Assembly (NCBI GenBank): GCA_902591645.1
Contig: CACJBM010000044.1
Location: forward strand, 1-18,092
Direction of reading: 5' to 3'
Length of the DNA: 18,092 bases
Source of the DNA: an uncultured Verrucomicrobiota bacterium
GTDB lineage: Bacteria > Verrucomicrobiota > Verrucomicrobiae > Verrucomicrobiales > DEV007
This document shows, piece by piece, positions 1-6,916 of this stretch. A program made the translations under genes and the position numbers. Numbering within the stretch: the first letter of the stretch is position 1; every line of letters begins with the position of its first letter. The notes beneath the pieces are model-generated. The model was not told the origin of the DNA, ran no database searches, and saw nothing but the letters and a program-made list of their open reading frames with translations.

Positions 1-934
1 TCATGTAGGCCTGGTCAGCCTCGATGTTCTTAATAAATCCTGCTTCGCTTTTAACCGCGTGGGAATCCGTATGATGACCAAGCCAATTCCATTCACCATA
101 AACATTGGCTACTCGAGTGATGTCGTATTTGAATGCCAGAAAGAGTAAATCTAAATAGGTTGAACGTTCATTGAAATAGGCGCATTTTAGAATCTTTTGC
201 AGATACTCAGTAAGACCATCCGTTTTGAACTTTACATTTTCAGGGAATGGCACATCTACATGTTTTTGATTCAACCAACGCTCAGATCTTTGGATAGACT
301 TTTCAGATTCACGCAAACTGGAAAAATATTCATCTAATTTGACCCGGTCTGCACCAGAAACTTTACTCATCATGCTCTTAGCGTCCTCTCTACTAGCATC
401 CAGCATAGATTTTTTAAGAGCTAGTAATTCTGCACGCTTTTTCTTGTCTACTTTGCCAAATATGGTTTCGAACAAAATTTGGCCATTCGTGATTGGGGAA
501 ATGGGCAATCCTCCCTTATAGGAAATGCCATAGGAATGCCTCTGTTCAACGACCAAATTTCTAATACGCGTGTCATTGCCAATATGAGACGCCGCGATTT
601 CGTCAACCGAATCTTTAATCAACTGGGGATTTCTGTGGTCAGAATATTCAGCAAAAGCGTACATCGTGCTTTCATGATCTCCGTAATTCCTTAAATTCGT
701 ACAAAGAGTGAAATCATTCTTTAATTTTTCCAGTGGCTGGAAAGTAGAAGAGCTCTGATAGTCCTTGCCCGTCGACGTCGGAAAGTTATCAGAGCACATG
801 CCATTGCCGATATTCATACAAAACAAACGATTCGCCTTCACAGCATCATCGCCCTTGGCCTCTTGACCAAAGCTTTCCAATGCAGGCAACATCACTAAAC
901 ATCCCGCTGACTTCAAAACATCTCGCCGGTTCAT
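1..934 (-). CDS. DUF1552 family protein, Tat-exported (3' end beyond the window)
   Basis: Reading the minus strand from the ATG at 934 gives an open frame of 311 codons to the window edge with no stop, so the C-terminus is missing. The N-terminus begins MNRRDVLKSAG, a twin-arginine motif (R3-R4) followed by a hydrophobic stretch, as expected for a Tat substrate. The next segment (LFCMNIGNGM), a central YGISYKGG region, and a helix-rich part with SGADRVKLDEYFSSLRESE match the DUF1552 pattern seen in the two complete paralogues at 12565 and 13981. The start at 934 is supported by GGAAGGG seven bases upstream. An in-frame ATG at 967 would add 11 residues but has no usable spacing. DUF1552 proteins have unknown function and usually accompany a DUF1592-class cytochrome, so one may lie just left of the window (inference). 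Family call fairly sure; role unknown. Confidence 0.85.
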   Translation of the reverse strand, partial: MNRRDVLKSAGCLVMLPALESFGQEAKGDDAVKANRLFCMNIGNGMCSDNFPTSTGKDYQSSSTFQPLEKLKNDFTLCTNLRNYGDHESTMYAFAEYSDHRNPQLIKDSVDEIAASHIGNDTRIRNLVVEQRHSYGISYKGGLPISPITNGQILFETIFGKVDKKKRAELLALKKSMLDASREDAKSMMSKVSGADRVKLDEYFSSLRESEKSIQRSERWLNQKHVDVPFPENVKFKTDGLTEYLQKILKCAYFNERSTYLDLLFLAFKYDITRVANVYGEWNWLGHHTDSHAVKSEAGFIKNIEADQAYM

Positions 935-1309
935 AGGAGCACCCTTCCGTTTTTGGATCGATCTCATGCCTTATAAGTTACCGAAAATAAACAAGTTCTC
1001 AAGAAAGAACTTCTTCACTGAAGACGATTTTATTACAGTGTTAACAGCGATAGAGGTTCTCTAAGGTGCTCAGAGGTTCTGAACGCCAGTAGTAACTTAG
1101 GGTAGTAACTCGAGAGGGTGATGAAAATAGTCTGATCTAATCACCATCTGATCAAATTGCAGTGCATGAAGTGCATGAAAATTTCCAAAAGTTCCCTCCA
1201 CTATATTATATATATTCTCTTAAATTATAATACTCTGAAAAAAATCATGCACTTCATGCACTGGACGGATTAAACCGATCAAACGAAAGGTCTTGTGTTA
1301 TATTATAAT
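935..1309. other. Intergenic region between divergent genes, repeat-bearing
   Basis: This 375-bp stretch separates the minus-strand DUF1552 gene from the plus-strand ankyrin lipoprotein gene. I see no coding frame of interest and no tRNA or rRNA. It holds two pairs of short direct repeats (9-mers at 1052-1060/1072-1080 and 1089-1097/1102-1110), then a perfect 19-bp inverted repeat (1160-1178/1245-1263). The inverted repeat encloses an AT-rich segment with a TATAAT at 1226-1231. GATCAAA occurs on both sides of the inverted repeat (1150-1156 and 1277-1283). Promoters for both flanking genes must lie here, but no convincing paired -35/-10 boxes were found. Confidence 0.6.
1160..1263. repeat. Perfect 19-bp inverted repeat with 66-nt AT-rich spacer
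   Basis: The left arm CAGTGCATGAAGTGCATGA (1160-1178) is the exact reverse complement of the right arm at 1245-1263. Each arm is built from a tandem 9-mer: GTGCATGAA occurs twice at 1162-1179. The 66-nt spacer is almost pure A/T in its middle. Pairing does not extend past the arms on either side. It could be a small non-autonomous repeat element, a pair of regulator sites, or an mRNA hairpin in the leader of the ankyrin gene. The sequence alone does not decide between these. Confidence 0.8.
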
Positions 1310-2086
1310 ATGAAGCACATACTAATAATAATTGCATTTGTGCATATGGTTGGATGCAATCCACACATTGATTCAATTTACCTTGGTCGCTCCGAATCAA
1401 AATTTCTAAGTGATGTTAGTCGTGGAAATACTAAAGCTGTCAAAGCTTATTTGGATAATGGGGGAAACGTAAATTTACAGGATGAGCCGGGAATGACCCC
1501 TTTGCATCATGCTGTAAATGGCAATTGGAATGGAGCCAATTTTGATACAATAAAATTGCTCATTGATAGAGGAGCGAATGTGAATGCAATCGACGACACC
1601 CATCATACATCCTTACATATGGCCAATAATAAGGAAATCGCAAAACTGCTTATTGATAAAGGAGCGAACGTGAATGCAAAAACTAAGCGAACAGGAGAGA
1701 CTCCATTATTTTCAGCGGCGCATGGGGCAGCTCAAGGTCATTCTAAGAGCTTTCAGAAGTATTTGGACTTAACAAAAATGCTTATTACCAAAGGGGCGGA
1801 TGTAAATGTGAAACTGAAATCGGGTAGTATGATTGAAGATGATGAGCCTTATCGTTCAAAAGCGGGAGATACAGTTTTACATGAGGTGGCTCGGAGTTAT
1901 TCAGAAAAACATGCTTCGGAAGTATGTGAACTACTTATTACTAATGGCGCACAAATAAACGAGAGGAATATTCGTGGGCAAACGCCTTTAGATGAGGCAC
2001 TTTCGAACAAACGCAGTAAAACTGCCGAATTTCTGCGCAAACACGGAGCCAAGACAATTGAAGAGTTAAAAGCTGAATCAGAATAA
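1310..2086 (+). CDS. Ankyrin-repeat lipoprotein
   Basis: The protein is 258 residues from the ATG at 1310. Its N-terminus is a short hydrophobic signal ending in a lipobox, HMVGC, so the mature protein probably starts at the lipid-modified cysteine (residue 16) and sits in a membrane facing the periplasm. The rest is about five to six ankyrin repeats, seen as recurring GMTPLHHA, LLIDRGANVNA, LLIDKGANVNA, GETPLFSAA, LITKGADVN, LLITNGAQIN and GQTPLDEA units. They cover nearly the whole mature chain, and no enzymatic domain is attached. Ankyrin repeats bind proteins; the partner is unknown. A GTG at 1295 would add five residues (MLYYN) before the signal; I prefer the ATG because it gives a standard lipoprotein signal. 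The next gene follows after three bases, so the two are very likely co-transcribed. No clear Shine-Dalgarno precedes the ATG. Confidence 0.85.
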   Translation: MKHILIIIAFVHMVGCNPHIDSIYLGRSESKFLSDVSRGNTKAVKAYLDNGGNVNLQDEPGMTPLHHAVNGNWNGANFDTIKLLIDRGANVNAIDDTHHTSLHMANNKEIAKLLIDKGANVNAKTKRTGETPLFSAAHGAAQGHSKSFQKYLDLTKMLITKGADVNVKLKSGSMIEDDEPYRSKAGDTVLHEVARSYSEKHASEVCELLITNGAQINERNIRGQTPLDEALSNKRSKTAEFLRKHGAKTIEELKAESE

Positions 2087-2089
2087 CCC

Positions 2090-2515
2090 ATGAACCCCTT
2101 ACGCCTTTTAATCTTGCTAGTATCACTGCCCCTGCTTCTTGGGGGGTGTGGGGAGAATGTGGTTAATAATGATGAGATTGAATATCGTGAGGGTGTTGCT
2201 TACCTTAAAGGTTCAGAAAATCCTTATACAGGCAAGGCAATTGCTTTGTGGGAAAACGGGCAGAAGAGGAATGGAGGAATCTACAAGGACGGCAAGATGG
2301 ATGGTCTATGGATGGGGTGGTATGAAAACGGGCAGAAGAGGGCGGAAGCAAACTACAAGGACGGCAAGATGGATGGTCTAGGGGGGACGTGGCATGAAAA
2401 CGGGCAGAAGCGTTATGAAGCAAACTACAAGGACGGCACAGTTGTAGGCTCTATGAAATTTTGGAACAGCAAAGGCGAGTCTGTTGATACAGTAGAAGAA
2501 GCTGAAGCCGAATAA
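2090..2515 (+). CDS. MORN-like repeat lipoprotein (YwqK-type family)
   Basis: This 141-residue protein has a signal peptide ending in a lipobox, LLGGC (Cys20), so it is a probable lipoprotein. The mature part carries three tandem 24-residue repeats of the form ENGQKR...YKDGKMDG, starting at about residues 55, 79 and 103. They resemble the MORN_2/YwqK-type repeat (W/Y-x-E/N-N-G-Q-x ... Y-K-x-G). A short acidic tail ends the protein. The ATG lies three bases after the stop of the ankyrin lipoprotein, with no Shine-Dalgarno of its own, so translation is probably coupled. Database names such as 'YwqK family antitoxin' are attached to this repeat family. No toxin gene is adjacent here, and a lipoprotein signal argues against a cytoplasmic antitoxin. 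A binding or structural surface role is my inference. Confidence 0.85.
   Translation: MNPLRLLILLVSLPLLLGGCGENVVNNDEIEYREGVAYLKGSENPYTGKAIALWENGQKRNGGIYKDGKMDGLWMGWYENGQKRAEANYKDGKMDGLGGTWHENGQKRYEANYKDGTVVGSMKFWNSKGESVDTVEEAEAE
2252..2450 (+). repeat. Tandem 72-bp coding repeats in the MORN-like gene
   Basis: Units begin at 2252, 2324 and 2396 with the identical 15-mer GAAAACGGGCAGAAG, and share the block TACAAGGACGGCA with the same spacing. Units one and two also share AAGATGGATGGTCTA. Identity at synonymous positions points to recent duplication or ongoing recombination between units. The third unit is partial and degenerates after about 55 bases. Confidence 0.85.
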
Positions 2516-2555
2516 CCCCTGATTCATGGTCCGTTGTTCGGGGATTGTGAGGGGT
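2515..2555. terminator. Weak candidate stem-loop between convergent genes
   Basis: ACCCCT at 2515-2520 can pair with AGGGGT at 2550-2555, and an inner CCCC/GGGG option exists. The loop is about 29 nt and no clean T-tract follows, only a T-rich stretch around 2561-2575. It lies in the 65-bp gap where the lipoprotein operon meets the end of the DUF1501 gene, where a terminator would be expected. Support is thin. Confidence 0.2.
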
Positions 2556-2580
2556 GATCCTTCTTTGGTTCTTCCTAGTC

Positions 2581-4083
2581 TCAACTAAGAACTTCTTTTA
2601 TAACATGACCATGCACATCAGTTAGCCGGCGCTCAATTCCGTTATGATAAAAACTTAGTCTCTCATGGTCGAGGCCCAAAATATGAAGGACAGTCGCATA
2701 AAAATCATAAACAGTAGCCACGTTCTCGACTGCCTTGTAACTAAAATCATCTGTGGCCCCATAGCTGAAGGGAGTCTTGACCCCGGCTCCGGCCATCCAA
2801 GAAGTAAAACCTGAAGGGTTATGGTCTCTCCCACTCGCACCTTTTTGGAAAGTTGGCATTCTTCCAAATTCCGAATTGAATATAACTAAAGTGTTCTCAA
2901 GAAGGCCCCTGGCCTTTAAGTCTCTCAGTAAAGCCGCAGTGGGCTGATCAAGGACAGGTCCATGAATAGAATACTGTTCTTTTATTTTCTTATGCCCATC
3001 CCAATTACTGACCCCCTCTCCTCCGGTCTGATAAGCACCATTGAAGAGTTGCACAAATCGCACTCCCTTCTCAAGGAGTCGCCTCGCAAGAATACAGTTC
3101 TTAGCATGAGCTGTACGCAAATCCTTAATCTTGTTCCCTGATTCGTCTGCTCCGTAATCTCTGAGAACGTGTGCCGGTTCAGAGGAAATATCGGCAACCT
3201 CAGGAATAGTCATTTGCATTTTCGCAGCCAATTCATAACTGGCTATTCTCGCAGCAAGTTCAGTGTCCCCGGGATATTCATTCAGGTGTCGCTTGTTCTG
3301 TCTCTCAAGAAATGCCCTAGTAGCCTTATCGGTTATATCACTTATTCCTTTGGGCCTGGCAATGTTGCGGACCGGTTTTGAAGCATTAAATTCCGTTCCC
3401 TGAAATGCGGCTGGAAGGAATCCCGGGCCCCAACAATTCACACTGGACTGAGGGGTCCCTCGAATGTCTGAGATTGCTACATAAGCGGGCAAGTTCTCTG
3501 TTTCACTTCCTAAAGCATAAGTGGCCCATGAGCCAGCACTTGGAAACCCATCCAAAGTAAAACCAGTGCACATGAAATTCTCCCCGGGCCCGTGCGTGTT
3601 GGTCTTACCAGTGAGGGAATGAATGAAGCACATTTCATCGGCCAAGGATCCGAGATGTGGAACCAGTTCAGATACCATCTTTCCACTCTGACCCCTAGCT
3701 TTGAATTCCCAAGGGCTCTTGGTAAGATTACCCTGCTCTCCCTGAAAAGTGATAAGCTTATCACCTCCCGGCATTGGTTTCCCATGAAGCCTTATGAGTT
3801 CCGGCTTGTAATCAAAAGTGTCGATCTGGCTGATTGCTCCAGAGCAAAAAATTTGCAATACCTGAGTCGCACGAGGCTTAAAATGGGAATCACGCGCAGC
3901 GTTAGGATTCCCAGGATCAATGACCGGACGAACAGGAGTCTTGCCAGGGGCACTCTCTCTTACTTTTTCTGTTCCTAATAATTTTTCAGAGTTGAGCAGA
4001 TGAGCGAGTGCAATACCACCAAAACCACTCACTGAATGAGAGAGAAATTGACCTCGGTCCATGAGATGACGTTTATCCAACAT
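2581..4083 (-). CDS. DUF1501 family protein, partner of the PSCyt/PSD1 gene
   Basis: This 500-residue protein matches DUF1501, an alkaline-phosphatase/sulfatase-fold-like family of unknown activity common in Planctomycetota and Verrucomicrobiota. Diagnostic parts are the N-terminal [29 protein letters not shown] near residue 80, the [10 protein letters not shown] and [10 protein letters not shown] segments, and the C-terminal [10 protein letters not shown]...[12 protein letters not shown] block at about residues 400-430. The protein ends with a typical [15 protein letters not shown] tail. The N-terminus has [10 protein letters not shown] where family members often have a twin-arginine motif, so the second arginine is replaced by glycine and the export route is uncertain. 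Its ATG overlaps the upstream PSCyt gene's stop by one base (TGATG), indicating translational coupling and a 1:1 functional pair. The role in redox or polysaccharide metabolism is inferred only from this partnership. Confidence 0.92.
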   Translation of the reverse strand: MLDKRHLMDRGQFLSHSVSGFGGIALAHLLNSEKLLGTEKVRESAPGKTPVRPVIDPGNPNAARDSHFKPRATQVLQIFCSGAISQIDTFDYKPELIRLHGKPMPGGDKLITFQGEQGNLTKSPWEFKARGQSGKMVSELVPHLGSLADEMCFIHSLTGKTNTHGPGENFMCTGFTLDGFPSAGSWATYALGSETENLPAYVAISDIRGTPQSSVNCWGPGFLPAAFQGTEFNASKPVRNIARPKGISDITDKATRAFLERQNKRHLNEYPGDTELAARIASYELAAKMQMTIPEVADISSEPAHVLRDYGADESGNKIKDLRTAHAKNCILARRLLEKGVRFVQLFNGAYQTGGEGVSNWDGHKKIKEQYSIHGPVLDQPTAALLRDLKARGLLENTLVIFNSEFGRMPTFQKGASGRDHNPSGFTSWMAGAGVKTPFSYGATDDFSYKAVENVATVYDFYATVLHILGLDHERLSFYHNGIERRLTDVHGHVIKEVLS

Positions 4084-6869
4084 CAGAAAGTAAATAAAAA
4101 TTCGTTAGAATTGAACATCGCTCTGCAAAAATCAGCCAAAGAATGATCTCGAACGAACGCAGTCGCATCATTAATTTCCTCAACTAATGCTGGTCTTCCG
4201 TAATATAATTGATAAGCAGTTCTTACCTGTTTTTCTACGGAATCGCCCGCTTCCTGAAGAAGTTTATCCGCCATTTTACCAGACTGTTGAATCATGAAAT
4301 GACTGTTAAAAAGATTCAAGGCCTGAATGGGTGTTGTCGATCGGCTCCGCTCAGGAATGACCTGATTGCCATCAGGACAATCAAAAGCACCGAATATCAA
4401 GTCCTGCTCCTGACGAATCTTAAACATGTAAATCATTCGGCGCCATTCTTCGGGGCCGGTCTTTTCTTTGGGATGATAATGGACAACATTCTCACGATCC
4501 ACATCGAGCAGATAAAATCCAGGACCACCCATATTCAGATCAAGAGTACCAGCGACGGCCAAAATCGAATCTCTGATTGCCTCTGCTTCGAGCCTCCGTG
4601 GAGGGAACCGCCACAGGTAACGACTCCCCGCATCTACTTTAATAGCATCACTTCTGGGACGACTGGATTGTCTGAAAGTATCACTGCATAGGAGAATCTT
4701 CAGCATGTGCTTTATGGACCAATCTTTCTGCATGAATTCAGAAGCCATCCAATCCAGAAGTTGCGGGTGCGTTGGGGCTGTACCATTCGAGCCAAGATCA
4801 CTTGGGGTATCGACTATGCCCACACCGAACACGAACTGCCATAATCTGTTCACCATGACTCTGGCAGTCAGAGGGTTTTTCTCATTCGCAATTGACTGAG
4901 CAAGTCTGCGTCTTCGCTGCTGCTCATCTTCGTCCTCACTCATTTTTAAACTTCCCAATACTTCCAATGTATCAGGAGCAACGACTTCTCTCTTGGCCAT
5001 AGGATCACCTCTATAAAGCCGATGCGTTTTTCCGGGCTTTTCAAATTTAGCTATCCAGGCCTTTGCCCCGTTTCTGCGGGAAGAAATCTCATTCCTTGTC
5101 CTCTGTAGATTTCGAATAAGATTGCGGCCCTTCTCTGCATCTTTATCAGTCAAAAAAGCAAGGAAAGCATCTTTGGCGGCAGCGGCTCCGCCATATGGTT
5201 CACGGTCCTCTGACCCGGCGACCTTGTGCCATGACTGACCATCAAGGGAATGCTCAATAATGTAATCGATAGGTAAACGATCAGAAAAGTTACCTTCTTT
5301 GTCCCGGGCCCACTCGATCCTGTTGATTTTAGATGCCCCTGCAAAGGCAATCTTTACCCACCCAGTACCTGAAGTGTTCGAGATCCAACTCCTGGGATTA
5401 CCATCTTTCCCATCATTAATGTGTTCAAGCTTGTGAATTTCATACCCCTTAAGGTTTCCAGAAGACTCTGGTCTGGCACCATTCTTAGCCAAAGCCACGT
5501 TCTGCCCTTCAGTATTAAAAACTCTCAATTCATCAATGCACGGCTGTCCCCCATTATTCGTACGACGCACAGTGAACCGGACATGTTTTGTTTTAATTTC
5601 ATCAAATATTTCAGTATTACCACGAGCATTAACAGATTCCCTTTTAACATTATGACCGGCCCCTTTAGCCTTGAGTTGACTCGAAATTAATTTTAGAGAA
5701 TCCAGTTCCTCAGACATTAACTGGGCCTTTTTCTCCAGTTCCACGAGGGCTTTTTTTGCTGCCTCATCATTATTCTTTGGCATCATCCGTTCACCGTAAC
5801 GGACACCCGAAAATACAGCCTGCATCGAGTAATAGTCCTTCTGTAAGATAGGGTCGAACTTATGATTGTGACATCTCGCACATCCTATGGTCAAACCAAG
5901 GAATGCCGTGCCAGTCGTATTAATCATATCAGCCATTTCATCGTTACGCTGCATCAATGTAAGATTAATGTCGGGACTTTTAACAATGTCATGCGGGCCG
6001 GCGACCAGGAAACCTGTGCCCACATCAACTCCAGACGCGTCTCCGGCCAATTGCTCAATAATGAATTGATCATATGGTTTGTCTTGATTAAAAGACCGAA
6101 TCACATAGTCCCGGAAATGATAGGCCGTGAGACGTTCACGGTTCGTTTCAAAGCCGTTCGTTTCAGCAAATCTAACAATGTCCAACCAGTGCCGCGCGAT
6201 TCGCTCCCCATAACGGGGGCTCGCAAGCACTTTATCAACAACAGAGACCCAATCATTATTAGAAATCTGTTTTAAATGTTTGCCGATCAGTTCCTCTGAG
6301 GGAGGCAAGCCATGCATTACCTGATAAATCCGGCGAATTAACTTTCTGGGATCTGAGACAGATGAGGGGCTCAGTTTTTTACTCAGCATCTTTTCCAAAA
6401 TAAAGCGGTCAATTTCATTATTGCCCCAATCGCTTTTAATCTCTGGAATCTGAGGTCTCTTAACAGACTGAAATGACCAATGATCAGTACCAAGTTTTAC
6501 AACCTTCGATGGTAAGGGCATTTGAGCCCCGGAATCTACCCATCCTTTGATTAGTTCACGTTCTTCTATCGTCAATTCAGGTTCACCCTCAGGCGGCATC
6601 CTCTCCTCAAGGTCATCACTATTGATTAGGTGGATAATTAGACTTTGAGACGAATTTCCTCTCACAAAAAGAGGCTCCCCAGAACTGCCTCCCTTATTAA
6701 TACCGGCAACTGAATCGAGTCTAAGATCACTCTTTTGCTTATCCTGACCATGGCATTTGAAGCATTTTTTCTCTAATAAAGGCAATATCTGTGACTCAAA
6801 TTTTGCTGAGCCAGAAACAATGCTGGCTAAAGACAAAAAAGATATAGCGGTGAGAATGACCCTCTTCAC
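4083..6869 (-). CDS. Secreted PSCyt1-PSCyt2-(F5/8C)-PSD1 cytochrome-like protein
   Basis: From a GTG start at 6869 this is 928 residues beginning with a clean Sec signal peptide ([11 protein letters not shown]... cut near SGSA). Domain order: PSCyt1 at about 25-110 with haem site CFKCH (36-40) and a downstream MPP that could supply an axial methionine; PSCyt2/DUF1549 at about 147-360, ending in [11 protein letters not shown] (C330, C333, H334); a short charged helix, probably coiled coil; an F5/8C (discoidin)-like domain at about 422-558; and PSD1/DUF1553 from about 615 to the end. Two c-type haems are therefore expected. The frame stays open upstream to a TTG at 6941 and an ATG at 6929, but those starts put about 20 polar residues before the signal, cross the candidate promoter and overlap the divergent sulfatase. 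I chose the GTG for these reasons. It is coupled to the DUF1501 gene by a one-base overlap. Biochemical function is unestablished for the family. Confidence 0.92.
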   Translation of the reverse strand: MKRVILTAISFLSLASIVSGSAKFESQILPLLEKKCFKCHGQDKQKSDLRLDSVAGINKGGSSGEPLFVRGNSSQSLIIHLINSDDLEERMPPEGEPELTIEERELIKGWVDSGAQMPLPSKVVKLGTDHWSFQSVKRPQIPEIKSDWGNNEIDRFILEKMLSKKLSPSSVSDPRKLIRRIYQVMHGLPPSEELIGKHLKQISNNDWVSVVDKVLASPRYGERIARHWLDIVRFAETNGFETNRERLTAYHFRDYVIRSFNQDKPYDQFIIEQLAGDASGVDVGTGFLVAGPHDIVKSPDINLTLMQRNDEMADMINTTGTAFLGLTIGCARCHNHKFDPILQKDYYSMQAVFSGVRYGERMMPKNNDEAAKKALVELEKKAQLMSEELDSLKLISSQLKAKGAGHNVKRESVNARGNTEIFDEIKTKHVRFTVRRTNNGGQPCIDELRVFNTEGQNVALAKNGARPESSGNLKGYEIHKLEHINDGKDGNPRSWISNTSGTGWVKIAFAGASKINRIEWARDKEGNFSDRLPIDYIIEHSLDGQSWHKVAGSEDREPYGGAAAAKDAFLAFLTDKDAEKGRNLIRNLQRTRNEISSRRNGAKAWIAKFEKPGKTHRLYRGDPMAKREVVAPDTLEVLGSLKMSEDEDEQQRRRRLAQSIANEKNPLTARVMVNRLWQFVFGVGIVDTPSDLGSNGTAPTHPQLLDWMASEFMQKDWSIKHMLKILLCSDTFRQSSRPRSDAIKVDAGSRYLWRFPPRRLEAEAIRDSILAVAGTLDLNMGGPGFYLLDVDRENVVHYHPKEKTGPEEWRRMIYMFKIRQEQDLIFGAFDCPDGNQVIPERSRSTTPIQALNLFNSHFMIQQSGKMADKLLQEAGDSVEKQVRTAYQLYYGRPALVEEINDATAFVRDHSLADFCRAMFNSNEFLFTF

Positions 6870-6878
6870 GGAAAATTT

Positions 6879-6907
6879 AGTATGGCGTGCAGGTATAATG
6901 GCGTCAA
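6879..6907 (-). promoter_or_regulatory. Candidate sigma70-like promoter for the PSCyt/DUF1501 pair
   Basis: On the minus strand TTGACG (6907-6902) is followed after exactly 17 bases by CATACT (6884-6879). Transcription would begin near 6872, almost at the GTG codon at 6869, so the mRNA would be leaderless or nearly so. This is consistent with the absent Shine-Dalgarno and with the GTG being the true start. It overlaps the -10 box of the divergent sulfatase promoter. Confidence 0.45.
6894..6899 (+). promoter_or_regulatory. Candidate -10 box for the sulfatase gene
   Basis: A perfect TATAAT lies 17 bases before the sulfatase ATG, which would leave a leader of about 11 nt. No good -35 hexamer sits 16-18 bases upstream, so the site would be weak or activator-dependent. 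A heptamer, ATGGCGT, is repeated at 6882-6888 and 6898-6904 and straddles this box; it may be a regulator site. Confidence 0.3.
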
Positions 6908-6916
6908 GATATCGAA

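Noticed and set aside
339..694. Small plus-strand frames near the left end
   Set aside because: They are antisense to the well-supported DUF1552 frame and have no family resemblance.
1160..1263. CRISPR-like repeat or insertion-sequence end
   Set aside because: There are only two arms in inverted order with no regularly spaced direct repeats, and no transposase gene lies near.
2090..2515. Toxin-antitoxin system based on the YwqK-type name
   Set aside because: No toxin-like gene is adjacent, and the protein has a lipobox, which does not suit a cytoplasmic antitoxin.
3592..3978. Open frame of 128 codons on the plus strand
   Set aside because: It lies wholly inside the DUF1501 gene on the opposite strand and encodes no recognisable motif. 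It is a shadow frame, as are the plus-strand frames within 4209-6275.
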